A DNA stretch of 64,000 nucleotides from Ptiloglossa arizonensis. Taxonomy: Eukaryota; Arthropoda; Insecta; Hymenoptera; Colletidae. The notes under the pieces are model-generated. The model was not told where the DNA came from. It made no database searches and was given only the letters and a program-made list of their open reading frames with translations. The DNA lies in NCBI RefSeq assembly GCF_051014685.1, contig NC_135056.1:2480001-2544000 (forward strand), given 5' to 3'. The position numbers and the translations under genes are program-made. Positions 40,501 to 52,488 of the stretch are shown here, piece after piece (position 1 is the stretch's first letter; every line of letters starts with the position of its first letter).

Positions 40501-41089
40501 CGCTTTCGCTCGCGGGGGAAATAAGTATCGAAGCAGAGGCCGAGGCTGGAGCCTCTTGTCTTTTCCTTCCGGTGAAATCGCAACTCGAAATCGATACTCT
40601 AGAATGGTCGACGTTCGAGCCCATCCACGGCGACTCCTCCGTACGTGGAAACTCGAGGATAGATCCGCGAAGGGATCCGGAAACACGTCCAACGCGAGCC
40701 CTCTCGCCGGGCGGAGATCCATGATGATCTCGTCTGGTGAACTCGTTGAATCTGGTTCTCGCGTCTCCCCTTCTCGATGGTTGAGGGGTTCTCGAGATCC
40801 CGATTCTCGAGCGATCCAGAAGCTCGAATTCCTCGCCGATGCCCGCGGGAAGATTTAAACTTCTCTGGCTTCCGATCTCTCGTGGCGATCTTTCGAGAAT
40901 GTCTCGGCCGGGACCACGGGATCGAGTAGTCTCTCCGGACGAGAACCGAACGAGCTCTTCTCTGGAGAGGTTCGTCGCGTAAAGGCCCGCCACTCGAGGT
41001 CGATTAGTGAAGCCATTGTCCTCGGAGCCGTTGCTCGGAGGGTTCGGAGAACCTGTACATCCCTCACGGCCACCTTGCGAAGGTATCAT
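20951..41089 (-). CDS. NaCP60E: NaCP60E/DSC1-type voltage-gated cation channel, 5' part (domains I-III; domain IV not in window)
   Basis: This is a four-domain voltage-gated cation channel of the DSC1/BSC1 family, which in Drosophila and cockroach forms calcium-permeable channels rather than classical sodium channels. Coding exons, 5' to 3': 41089-39743, 39411-39203, 39135-38915, 38654-38474, 38335-38258, 38176-38035, 37879-37745, 37668-37439, 36039-35486, 35398-35310, 35081-33712, 33579-33264, 21720-21604, 21518-21360, 21247-20951. Phases agree at every junction and give 1,815 codons without a stop. The ATG at 41,089 is the first after an in-frame TAA at 41,113-41,111. The pore loops carry Asp (TLDYWED), Glu (CGEWIE) and Glu (TFEGWME) in domains I-III, unlike the D-E-K of para. 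The S4 segments are visible. The last exon ends at KKK and a GTAAGC donor, so domain IV must lie further on. The symbol rests on the filter and overall match. Confidence 0.92.
26755..27400 (-). pseudogene. Degenerate Mutator-like (MULE-type) transposase remnant
   Basis: Minus-strand translation gives [16 protein letters not shown] (the conserved C-x3-H-x-G-S region), then [13 protein letters not shown], and [15 protein letters not shown] with [11 protein letters not shown] at the C-terminal side. This order matches the arthropod protein family with a Mutator-like transposase domain. Stops and frameshifts interrupt it. A second fragment of the same family lies at 58,758-59,012. Confidence 0.55.
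28480..28770. repeat. (TA)n microsatellite in a very AT-rich block
   Basis: A TA run of about 47 bp (about 28,507-28,552) sits in almost pure A/T sequence. Confidence 0.95.
28790..29290. repeat. Purine-rich (GA-rich) tract
   Basis: About 500 bp strongly biased to A and G on the plus strand. Minus-strand frames through it (poly-Ser, Phe, Leu) are composition artefacts. A retrotransposon origin is possible (CERDKMAK near 29,200) but not supported. Confidence 0.6.
29291..33263. other. Rest of the 11.5-kb intron, nothing recognised
   Basis: I saw no exon that would fit the phase 0 to phase 0 splice of the channel, and no transposon protein. Several short open frames at 29.3-32.5 kb have no motif. 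Confidence 0.5.
33264..33579 (-). CDS. NaCP60E: Channel exon 12: domain III S1-S3
   Basis: The exon begins after TGTGCAG with [16 protein letters not shown], then S1 ([21 protein letters not shown]), S2 and S3 (TILDFIIVF). It ends at TTC|GTAAGT in phase 0, and the next exon starts 11.5 kb away with VSTFSLL. Its open frame runs on into the intron, but that extension is not exon. Confidence 0.92.
33712..35081 (-). CDS. NaCP60E: Channel exon 11: all of domain II plus most of the II-III linker
   Basis: One 1,370-bp exon holds S1 to S6. The S4 sensor is [16 protein letters not shown], the filter Glu is in [15 protein letters not shown], and S6 is [16 protein letters not shown]. The linker follows, rich in Ser, Glu and Asp (DDESDESNS). 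The exon ends CFPRQCYQ in phase 2 with an AAAA|GTAAGA donor. Joining to exon 12 gives QCYQKCSCIDRC, which fits the family. Confidence 0.93.
35310..37668 (-). CDS. NaCP60E: Channel exons 8-10: cytoplasmic linker between domains I and II
   Basis: Exon 8 (37668-37439) has the conserved [12 protein letters not shown] and [15 protein letters not shown] blocks. Exon 9 (36039-35486) is low in conservation, with Ser-Pro repeats and acidic stretches, and ends EYLSHIVIL. Exon 10 (35398-35310) has [14 protein letters not shown] just before domain II. The 1.4-kb intron between exons 8 and 9 holds an inverted-repeat element. Confidence 0.88.
36298..36815. mobile_element. Short inverted-repeat (MITE-like) element in channel intron 8, family B
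   Basis: The left end (about 36,326-36,386, with TTTTTGAATATATTGTA and TTTGAACAATTTTCTCCTAT) is the reverse complement of the right end (about 36,744-36,814). The arms are about 65-70 bp with mismatches. A partial copy is at 15,905-15,975. No coding frame was seen. Confidence 0.65.
37745..39411 (-). CDS. NaCP60E: Channel exons 2-7: domain I
   Basis: Exon 2 (39411-39203) carries S1 ([19 protein letters not shown]). Exon 3 (39135-38915) carries S2-S4, with the voltage sensor [13 protein letters not shown]. Exon 4 (38654-38474) carries S5. Exon 5 (38335-38258) is an extracellular loop with N-x-S/T glycosylation motifs. Exon 6 (38176-38035) has the pore helix and the filter Asp in LITLDYWED. Exon 7 (37879-37745) is S6 ([20 protein letters not shown]). 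Introns here are short, from under 100 to about 260 bp. Confidence 0.92.
39743..41089 (-). CDS. NaCP60E: Channel exon 1: long N-terminal cytoplasmic region
   Basis: This exon encodes 449 residues. Only the last 80 or so look like a sodium-channel N-terminus ([18 protein letters not shown], then [12 protein letters not shown]). The first 360 or so are rich in Ser, Gly, Arg, Glu and Pro and are probably disordered. The exon is GC- and CpG-richer than the rest of the window, which is why many long antisense frames appear in it. It ends at a GAG|GTAAGT donor in phase 0. Confidence 0.85.
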
Positions 41090-43465
41090 TGGAATCTTTG
41101 GTTCCTCGGCTTACCGAAATTTTTACCTTTCATCGTTGCGGCTCCTAGAGCGGAGCTTGCGTATTTTCTTTCCCACCGAGCAGCTTCTACACGTTCCACG
41201 GCATGTTTCGATACTTTATTCCCTTTGTCGTGGACAAATCACCAGGAAACGCATCGTTGTGCGTGTTTAAACGGGTCCGTTCTCGTAACTCCCCAACATT
41301 GCGGTATACGGTGGAACACCGCGGTTCGCCGGTTCCATTCGATCACCGTGGTTCCACACTCGTGGGTGGACTTCGTCTTGGTAATACTTTTCAAAATTCT
41401 AAGGATGCGGCTGCTATTGACTGAGCGCGAGCGAATGTGTGTCGCAGATACGGTATATAGATTCTTCTTTTTTCGTCGATGACGATCGTGTCGCTGTGAC
41501 GCGTTTCACCCTCGAGCGGTTAAGAAAGCCGAGACCGAAAATGAAAGCGAAAGAAATAGAGGAACAGAGACAAGACAACAAAAGAGAGAATCTATCGAGG
41601 AAAAGTGGGAGCAAGGAAGAGAGGAAGGATTCGGTAGGTTCGAAAGAGATATCTATTCCCTCGATATCTCAATGGTATTTAAGGTATCCCCTAATCCGGT
41701 CTGTCCTGCAACGACTCCTGTATATCGTTCGCGCACGATTCTGTGGCTAATCGCATCGCAGTACAAAAAGTAGAGAACGATGGCGAACAAACGAGTCGGA
41801 CGAACGGAAAATACCACACAAAAACCAGCTGGTTTCTTGCTCGTCACTTTCTACAACACTCCCGGGCCATAATTACCACCTGTTTTATCCAAAGTGATAC
41901 GAGAATCGCATCGAGAAACGTGTACTCAATATATCTTGAACGAGATGACAACGACGTGCCGATGAATGGAGCGAGGAGAAAGAAAGAAAGAGATAGGCAG
42001 AGAGAGAGAGAGAGAGAGAGAGAGGAGGGGGAGAGGAGAAGGAGGAAGAGGAGGAGGAGGTGAAATACAAAGAGGTGGTAAGTGTACAATTTACGATCGA
42101 AAAAAAGAGACCCAACAAGGAGGAAAAGTAACACGTAGTATCCGAGAACAACGAGAGCAGGGAATTGCGAGAGAAAGAGGAGAATAGGAAAAAAAGGAGA
42201 AAGAAATCGTAGCCGAGGGTAGAAAGTTGAAAAGAAGGGAAAGAACGGAGACGGAGACGGAGACGGAGACGAAGGAAAATGGGAAAGGAAGCCGTGATAC
42301 ACCCTCGTGTTCGATAAGTTGTGACTTGAACTAGGGTGCAAAATCACGAACGTCTCCGACGAGAACTGTGACGATACTACGGACGAAGTCGATTCGTTTC
42401 GCGCGCGCGCGTATTGAACGACCGAGGAAAACGGCTTTGAGGTCTCTCGTTCTCTATATAAGCGAATTTATTCCAACACATTGAAATACGTGCGTACACA
42501 CACGCGTCAGGGAATATCGCTGCCCCCGCGAAACTAACTAGCAAGCCACCAACCTGCACGAATATTCTTCACCACCGTCGACGCTAGCCCCACTCTCGGT
42601 ATACCTGGACGACACTTGCACGTGATCTATTGTGGCCAGCGAATGTTATACGTTTCCTTCTGTTTCATCTTCGCGACCGGACATTTCGCTACTGGTCGCG
42701 TAAACCATTTCACCGTTGAAAGATCGTGGTAAATTAGTTCGCGATTGGCAACGAAACCTGACTCGCTTATAATTATTAACGTGAAATTGCACGACTGATT
42801 CTGTAAAGTCACGATCTCACGACGAGGGGGCCTTTTTAGTTCTCTATTTCTTCAAACGCTCGAAAATATCGTAACTCAAAATCTCTCCCCAACAATTTTA
42901 TTTCTTATTCGACAGGTGTTCTGTTCGTACACGATTTTTTCTCTCCACCTTCAATTTTGAGTAAAATATCAAAATCCATCGTGCTGTACAGCGATAACCG
43001 CGAACCATCTTCGAACACTTATCGATTTGCCCATGCGTTTCTTCAGTAAAATATAAGAGTGAAATCTATTTTACACGATTGTAGAATGATCGTTTGAATA
43101 AAATTTCCAAAGTTGCGTGCTCATCGGTCAATGAATGTGCGTCGACGATTAGTCGTAAGTTTATCGTCGGACCCTATTATATCCGAATTTGCTGGCAACT
43201 ATTTCTCTCCACCTTCTACTCGAACATTTGTAACTTTTCAAAACGTCGTTTGTTAAACGAGTGTAGGGAATGGATCGAAATAAAAATAAAAATTCATTGC
43301 TGATACTTCTCTGTAGATTTTAATGTAAACAATATTTATTTTTATATTAGTACTTCAATATTGGTATGCATTATGATTAAGATACATAATACGTAACCTC
43401 GATGCTTATAAGACTCGTATGATCGCATTTATTGCGTGCGCGCTCGTGTACTATGTTTGTATACA
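41090..43465. promoter_or_regulatory. GC-richer upstream region of the channel gene, with GA repeats
   Basis: This lies just 5' of the channel start and should hold its 5' UTR and promoter, though I cannot place the start site. It has a GA-rich run (41,977-42,061, with a pure AG core at 41,998-42,024), a GGAGAC hexamer repeat (about 42,247-42,272) and a CG run near 42,399-42,411. GA runs could bind GAGA-type factors; that is inference. Confidence 0.4.
41977..42061. repeat. GA-rich microsatellite
   Basis: A pure AG dinucleotide run flanked by GAAA and GGA units. Confidence 0.95.
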
Positions 43466-44237
43466 CAGGGTGTCCAGTCTTTTTTCCACAATATTTTGCC
43501 AACATAGTCTACAAGCAATATTAAGAAAAAGAGTGCTATATGAGCGTAGATCCTTCAAACGATCATGGAATAGTGTTTCATTGACACAGCGTACGAAAAC
43601 ATTGACCGTATCCATTTGTAATTACTTAAACACGGTTCATGTTTACATAATCAAACAAAATTGAACTAAATGAAATTTATTTTTGTTTCTTCATAAGCAT
43701 ATTCTACAAGCAAAGTTCTACAAGCGAAATACAAAATAACAACGGACTGCTTTTTTGTAAAATAGATTCGTAATTCCACTTTAAAATTATGTTCGTTATT
43801 TTGAATGCAGAACTGGCATCCAAAACAAATAGAATCCATCGTATTTTCAATTTCTTCTTCATTCCGTTTAATTTTAGCAAATGCGTCATGAATCCTTTAC
43901 ACTAACTCTTATATTGTTCTTCGTAAACTTTCGCTTTCACAGGTTCGCGGTATCTTGATATGAAATCCTACACCTTAATATTATCAATTTCGGCAAAAGT
44001 CAATGACGAAATCAACAATTTCAACAAGTAAACATTGCAATTCGTGCAAATACGAATTGATATCGTTACAATGCATACATGCTGTGTCGACAAAACACCA
44101 GTTTGTTATCGTTTCGTAATTTTGTTATAACTTGTTAATTAATCATTTAAAAGTATATTCCTATAACATTTTCTTCTTACTTCTCCTTGTAAAATATATT
44201 GGCAAAGTTTTTCGGAAGAAAAAACTGGAACACCCTG
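43466..44237. mobile_element. 772-bp non-autonomous DNA transposon with 40-bp imperfect terminal inverted repeats
   Basis: The left end CAGGGTGTCCAGT, then TTTTTTCC and TTTTGCCAACAT, matches the reversed right end CAGGGTGTTCCAGT, then TTTTTTCTTCC and CTTTGCCAATAT. The right end is followed by TA; the left is preceded by CA (in TATACA). No intact transposase is present. The CAGGGTG terminus is shared with family A and with 45,251, which suggests related Tc1/mariner-type ends. Confidence 0.75.
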
Positions 44238-45847
<1,610 letters not shown>

Positions 45848-45862
45848 CCGCACACATACGTT

Positions 45863-48800
45863 TCAATTAAACAATACAGAATTAGGATCTTCGTTATCAA
45901 GCTGTTTCACGTGTCTCAATACATCCTTTTTTGTGATGACTCCCAGAAGTCGGCTGAACAGATAAAGTAAATAAATATAAGTATAATATGAAAAATATAA
46001 TTTACATATAGAAGGTATATGAACTGTAAGACCCCGATTAATGCTCGAAATTTCTTGAGTAGAACGTACAATACTTATTTTAACCATACGTAAACAAAAC
46101 GCAAATAGAACAATATCAAACATTTTTCATCTATTGATAACCATTGTAATATATGGAGTTTTAATACAGGAGGTCCCAGAATTTTTCCCGTTAAACTGCG
46201 AAAATTTAATCTAGAAATCAACAAAAATGAAAAATGTTATAAACAAATATTTGTGATATTGTATACATGGAATAGATAACGCATTTCCCCGAAGAGCACA
46301 CAAAAAGTTAATTGTATTTATCTTCTCTACATAGTTAAATAGCTAGTTGGTATAATAAAAAAGATTACTTATTATTATTGCATTCTCATTTTACAACAAT
46401 GTCATTCTGCTCAGATTGGAGCTTGATATCGATGAACAATTGATTTTATAACTCTCCAAAGTTCTTGTCTGTTTTATTGAATTTCAATAACAGAATTTTG
46501 AATTTTCTGCACAAGTTCTTCATGTAAAGTCACTTCTGTTGAGTAATAGTAAATAATCATTTTTTATTATACTAATTATATAACTACACATATCGAAGAC
46601 ACATAATCGACCTTCTGCATGCGTTACCTATTCCATAGATACATACATATTTATTCTTCTTCTGACTTCGAAATTAAGTTCTCGCAGCTTGGCGGAAAAA
46701 ACCCTGAAACAATATACAGAGAAATGACATCTACTCATCTTAGTTGTATTTCCTCTTTCACTATTTCTTTCAAACATCATTGGTAAAAATATTCGAAAAT
46801 ATCTGCTGTGCAATAGATACACTAATGTATTTAATAACTTGAGTATCCGTTTTTACCTTTCTTATCGAGTAATATTCAATGGAGTCTTACAGTATAGAAA
46901 TATAAAAATAAATACCCATTATGCGTAACGAGTGTTTGTCTTAATCCTAGTTTTCGGAACATATCAACGACAGTTTCCATAGGTGTTTGATCCGTAATTG
47001 TAATTGGAGCCATATCAAGAATTCTCTTTAATTTGAGGGGCGGAGGGGAATGACTTTGAATGTTATTTCCATTGGTGAATATAACCAATGATTGTCCAGT
47101 GATCTCTTCTGTCATGCGCTTAGCATTTGCAATTGCAAGATTTAGATCTCTGCGTAATACAAAACCAACAAGATATTGTGATTCTTTTGAAACAATCACA
47201 GGGAAACCATTGTGTTCTGTTTCTTTCAATAAGTTTTTGACGTCTTCAACTGTCATTGAATCTTGAGTAAGAACATGAAGGGCTTCGTTGCGCCTAGAAA
47301 AGGTTAAATTTGTTAACTATGGAAAGAAAAAGAAAACACATAAATATATCAACACTTTGAAAGAATATGAGATTTAAGTAAATTTATGTAACAATGAAAT
47401 TACTTGGGTTGCATAACGTCAGCTGCAAGAGTTGTGTGCTGAACTTCGTCTTTGCTATCTAAAAACGGATACCCGTTCAAACCGATGTGAGCGTCGTAGA
47501 TACCTTGTTTTCCAAGAGCATCACCGACCCATTTACTCGCCATGGCAGCTGCCATTAACGGTACGATATATCTTACTCCACCCGTTAATTCAAACATTAT
47601 CACAACAAGAGAAACGGTCATTCTGGTCACACCTCCGAGAACAGCTGCAGCACCAACCATTGCGTATAATCCCGGGGTTATGCAGTCCACGCCAGTTGAA
47701 CATTCCTCGCTAAACATCCAGATGTGTGGATAATTGTACGCGAGTTGTTCCATTCCAATGCCAACAATACGACCCATTATTGCTCCCAAACAAAGTGACG
47801 GAATAAATAATCCACAAGGTACTTTCATACCAAATGTGAATATTGTCATAACAAGTTTTAGGATTAATGCTAGCACAAGAAGCCACATTGCCTTGTAAAC
47901 ACCAGGTCCTGCTGCTGCAATCTCAATTGCTGATTTCACAGCGCTGAAGTTTCTATTATAATCACTATATGAAAAAGAAAAAGAAAAGATTTTTGCAGGA
48001 TACCTTAAAGTCAATATGAAACTAAAATAATAAAAAGAAGATTTTACAGACCATAAAATATCTGCGTTTGACCCTCCACATTGACTGAATAACAAATAAA
48101 TGAGTTGACTTGTACTCATTCGTGTATAAGGGTTTGGATATCCAATAACAGCAGTTGCAACCGTCACTATTAAAACTTCAGTAACTGGATACTGACCTAA
48201 TTTTGAAGTTTTACGATATCGGCACCAAAACAAATTTGCTTTTATAAATAAAGTGGCAATTACTCCCTATAAAAAGAAAAAAACGTGAATAAAGTGACAA
48301 CTTTTTTAAAGTCATTGGTACACAATTTACAGAAAGAAAAACTTACGCCAATTATTCCGAGCATAACAAAGGGTATCAACTCAAAGAATATCCAGGGTTT
48401 GTTATATTCAACATAAAAAAGCACCGAGTGCTCATTACCGAAGGGATTTATTGATCGCAAAATGAAAGCGGCTATCAGAGCACAGAAAAACGACCGCCAC
48501 AACGTCTTCAGAGGAAAATAATAGCTTACCTGTAAAATAATTTTTACATATTTTTATACAAACACATAATTTTCTATCTGCCTTTATTCCTTTTATTCTA
48601 GATTGCTAAACATTTTTTTCCTTGATTATTTACCTCCTCAAGACTGAACAGGACACCTCCAATTGGAGCACCAAAAGCAACTGACACTCCTGCAGCTGCT
48701 GCTGCTGATAAAATCTCTCTTTTTTTAGCTTCATTTCTACCATATTTTGGAAAAAGATAGGAAAATATATTTCCTATACAACAAGCTATATGAACCATTG

Positions 48801-50040
48801 GTCCTTCCTTGCCCAAGTTTAAACCTGCTGAGACTGATAGAATCAAACCCACTGACTTAATTATTAATGTCCATTTTCCCAAATATCCACGAATAATAAA
48901 TCCACTTAGAATCGTTTTAATCTAAAAATAGATTTTAAATTATGAGTTACAAATTATTATATTAGTTACTGTTTCTTTTTCTCCTGTATGTACCTCTGGA
49001 ATTCCAGAGCCACAGGCATATGGAGCAAACATTCTCACTAATGAGGCAGAAAGAGAAGCAAACAGAAGAGCCCAAGCTATGTAAAACATGTACGAGATCA
49101 TGTAAGGCCCTGCACCATCTTTTGATTGATTAAATACTTCTGGCCATGTCCACCACTGAAAAAGATAACAAAAATCTAAATTTCAAGTATTCAAAAATTG
49201 TAAAAAGAAAAAAAACGAACTGAATGTACCTGAGAACAGTTACCGCCATCAAAAGTTGTTTCGTTAAAGCTCCAACAACATTGTTCTTTATTTAACCAAA
49301 AGGCTTGAGGACATATACCAAACTTTAGATCGGTCATCCATGAAGCTCCTATATCTATAATACCTGCTGCTGCTCCTGTAAAGAGACCAACGAATAAAAC
49401 ACAGAGCCATCCAGACCATGCATCATGGGCCCCCTTGATTAAACCCCAAATGGAGTCATGCTTTTTTTTCACGATATATCGATGTCGCATTCTATCTCGA
49501 GCAATATCTCGCTGCCAATCAATCGTGTGAAAGTCATCATACTGGCCAATCCCGGGAATGTCATCGGAATCAACTGAAACTAAAAGGATAATAAACCGTA
49601 CACAATCAAAATGATTTTTAACTTTGCAGTTAACTCTACATAAACTGCAGATTACAACACATATTACTTACTGTGTGAGGAAGCATCATCAATACGAACA
49701 CAATGTTCGGAAAGAACAGTATTCTCTCCATGATGAGATCCTATGTTGTTAACTTCCAGCATGTCGTCGTCACTACTTAAATTAGTATCGCGTGCAGCTG
49801 TTCGATTTCGCGGCCGCGTATCCTCTACAATATACGCATCGTCTGAATTTTCCACCTATAATCTCATAGAGAGCAATTCAATTAATAACCTCTTTAACAT
49901 TTTTTTATTAGATTTTCCATCTGAATCCATTGTAACTATACCTTTGTGTCAACTGACCGGTATGTTGTTAAAGTATTCTGATAATTTTGTGGTATTGTAT
50001 TGTTTAACAAATTTGTACCCTTTAGTGGAAACTTCTCCAT
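45863..50040 (-). CDS. ClC-c: Endosomal Cl-/H+ exchanger, CLC-3/4/5 type (ClC-c)
   Basis: This is a CLC antiporter that exchanges chloride for protons across endosomal or lysosomal membranes. Coding exons: 50040-49942, 49855-49672, 49573-49230, 49155-48994, 48921-48634, 48529-48347, 48266-48052, 47964-47404, 47293-46916, 45953-45863. They total 2,505 nt, 834 aa plus stop, in phase throughout. Motifs: YDDFHTIDW near the N-terminus, [14 protein letters not shown] (chloride-site Ser), GKEGPMVH (gating Glu), [14 protein letters not shown] (proton-pathway Glu), VPCGLFIPS, and two C-terminal CBS domains ending DPNSVLFN. The ATG at 50,040 is in an exon that follows an acceptor at about 50,055, so an upstream exon exists. 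One donor is GTCTGT (at 48,051). The last intron (962 bp) is much longer than the rest. The symbol follows the Drosophila orthologue. Confidence 0.95.
46628..46703 (-). other. ClC-c: Candidate 76-nt cassette exon in the exchanger's last intron
   Basis: The segment lies between a good acceptor (TATATTGTTTCAG) and a donor-like GTAACG. Spliced after the upstream exon, it would complete the Gly codon and read [20 protein letters not shown] plus a few residues to TAG, its last codon. That would remove the end of the second CBS domain. I see no sequence similarity to the normal end. Chance is possible. Confidence 0.3.
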
Positions 50041-52488
50041 GGCATTGTAACCTGTAGAATAAAATTGAATATGTACATTTAACATATTTATAATACATTT
50101 AAGCAAAAAATTAAAATTAAAATTTAATATAATCAAAATTCAGTTCTTTATAAAAAAAATTATATATAAAATTCTAAATTTACTTCCTTTATTATATAGA
50201 ATATTCTTTAGAAAAATACTTTGCTTTGTTTACATTTAATAATATATTGTCTAAATTTTTTAAATTATTTTCTGACATATCTGTACCAATTAAAATTCCA
50301 CAAAGCACTAAACAATCACCTCTATGTTACATTCAAACTTATTAAAACAGTTCTGTCCCATAAGAGATTATCATACATGCAGACTATATTGTAGATTGGA
50401 TTACAGTCATGAATAATTCATAATTATTGTACAGAAAATGAAACTATAATTTTTTCCGTATGATTCATTGCATTACAAATTTTCTTATCAATTATCAATT
50501 ATCGATTAACATTGTAAAGAAATTCACACCATCATTTAATTTCTATATACAATACTAAACAAATTTCATTTACAAGAAATTAAATTTTTGTATCACTTCT
50601 ACATAATACATTTGAAATAGAATTTAATTACAACTCTTATTTCCTAAAGATATTTGTCTCTGTTATGTGAAATGTAAAAAGTTTATAAATAATATATGGA
50701 AATACAAAAATGTTATTTTGCCAAAACTACAAAAAATATTAGAAAACATACAATCATCAAAAACTAGACAATTAAAAGTATCTCAAAATACTTATTGTAA
50801 TTTAAATATTATGAACATGGGCGAAATGTTTCAAGAAAACAGATATAATCGACCATACAGTAAAAATATAAGTGAACCATATAAGTGAAAAATAACTATA
50901 GTAGTTACAGTAGTAGGAATAGAAATAATAATAGAATTAGTAGTGGTAACAGTAATAGTGGTATACATAGATTTTTTTTAATGATAATCAATGTAATATT
51001 TTTATTTTATTCAAATCTATAATGTATTAAATTTCTTTGATTACAATGATATGGAATTAATATAATGAAATATTACTTTTATTTATTAAAAATTTATGCA
51101 TACATAATGGTTTTTTATTTATTTAGATTGTCATTTAAAAAATGTAAAATAAAAGTCAATATATTTTATTATCATACGTATACATAAAAAAATAAGATAA
51201 TAATTAAATGGTAAAAATTTGTATAATTGAGGAAGAGTGATTTAAAGTATTTAATTGCAATTGCATTAATTGCATATCTAAATGAGAAAGGAAATAATAA
51301 AATACACCAAATCTGGACTAGTTATTAAATAAGAAACGCAAAAATTGTTTATAAATGTACTATTACTATGCTCTTATAATTTAGTTTAATACATTTATGT
51401 TCGATTCTAAGAAATGGGAAAGGTCAGAAAACAATAATAAACTTATATATGGGAAAATTCATTACTTCAAGTAAGTTCGAGGAGAGGTTATCGACATCCA
51501 CGTAAAGTGCGGGAAAAGGTTCTGGAAACAAAGTTAAAAAGGAACAGATATTGAAATAAAACATTCAAATTCCTTCAAATCTTTTTGAAATGTAAAACAT
51601 TTTCTATTAATTCTACCCTTATTTGGTTAGGATTAATACCATACTTCTGACAGGTCGAGATGTTCAGTCACTGTTCGTACTTACCATTTTTTCAGCTGGT
51701 GTGGTTTTTATCTTCACCGTTCATTAATTCTTTTCCTTTTTCTGTCACCTCAACATTGAATCATATTATTTACTTTCTTCAAGGTAACAAGTTCACCTCA
51801 AAAATACAAAATCTCTTTTGACCACAGAGAAACTATGAAGATCGTAATGAACACTTGTCATAGCATGTTCTTTCTCTCTCACTCACTTCTTCCACTTTCT
51901 TCTTTATTGAATTAAAATGTGTCATCATGCGCCACCTTACCGAATCTCATTGAACAAGCGGTTTGTTTTAAATATTTTGAAATTCGTGTATATCAAACAA
52001 TGAATGTAAAGACTCTAAGTATTATTATGAATTAATGAAAATGAATTCATTATTAAATAAGGTGTTTATATAAGTGACAAATGATCATGGTCAATTTAAT
52101 ATCACACATAAACAGATATTATAACTCTGTCTATAATTTTATAAAAAAATAAAAGTTTAAGGTCAAACATGTTAATGTTCTGATTTTACTTGAAATGAAT
52201 CTAAAATTATGTTTATGTTTTTTGTGAAGATACTTCTTTAAATTCAGATATTTATTTAGCACGTTTAATACAAAACAAAAACTGAATTATGTTGTTATTA
52301 TAGTGGATCACTTTAATTGTGAAAATGAAATGGAGCAATACAAAACAAGAATTTAAATTAAAATATTCACAGAATTAAAAAGACGTATTTTTCTTGTCTC
52401 TTTTTTTAACCATACATTCATAAAAAATGGAACTATAAAATATATAACATAATCTATCAATTTTCTTTACATTAAATTAACTCGAATT
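50041..52488. other. Region between the exchanger start and the colmedin stop
   Basis: It should hold the exchanger's 5' leader exon or exons and promoter and the colmedin 3' UTR. On the minus strand a GTGAGT donor-like site follows a purine-rich stretch near 51,880-51,900, a possible leader exon end. The plus-strand frame at 50,667-50,888 shows no motif. Otherwise AT-rich. Confidence 0.4.

Noticed and set aside
39860..41482. Several plus-strand frames of 70-135 codons opposite the channel N-terminal exon
   Set aside because: They overlap a well supported minus-strand exon in GC-rich sequence, where stops are rare; none has a motif.
42000..42347. Ser/Leu/Phe-rich minus-strand frame of 167 codons
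   Set aside because: It runs through the GA repeat and simple-sequence flanks; composition artefact.
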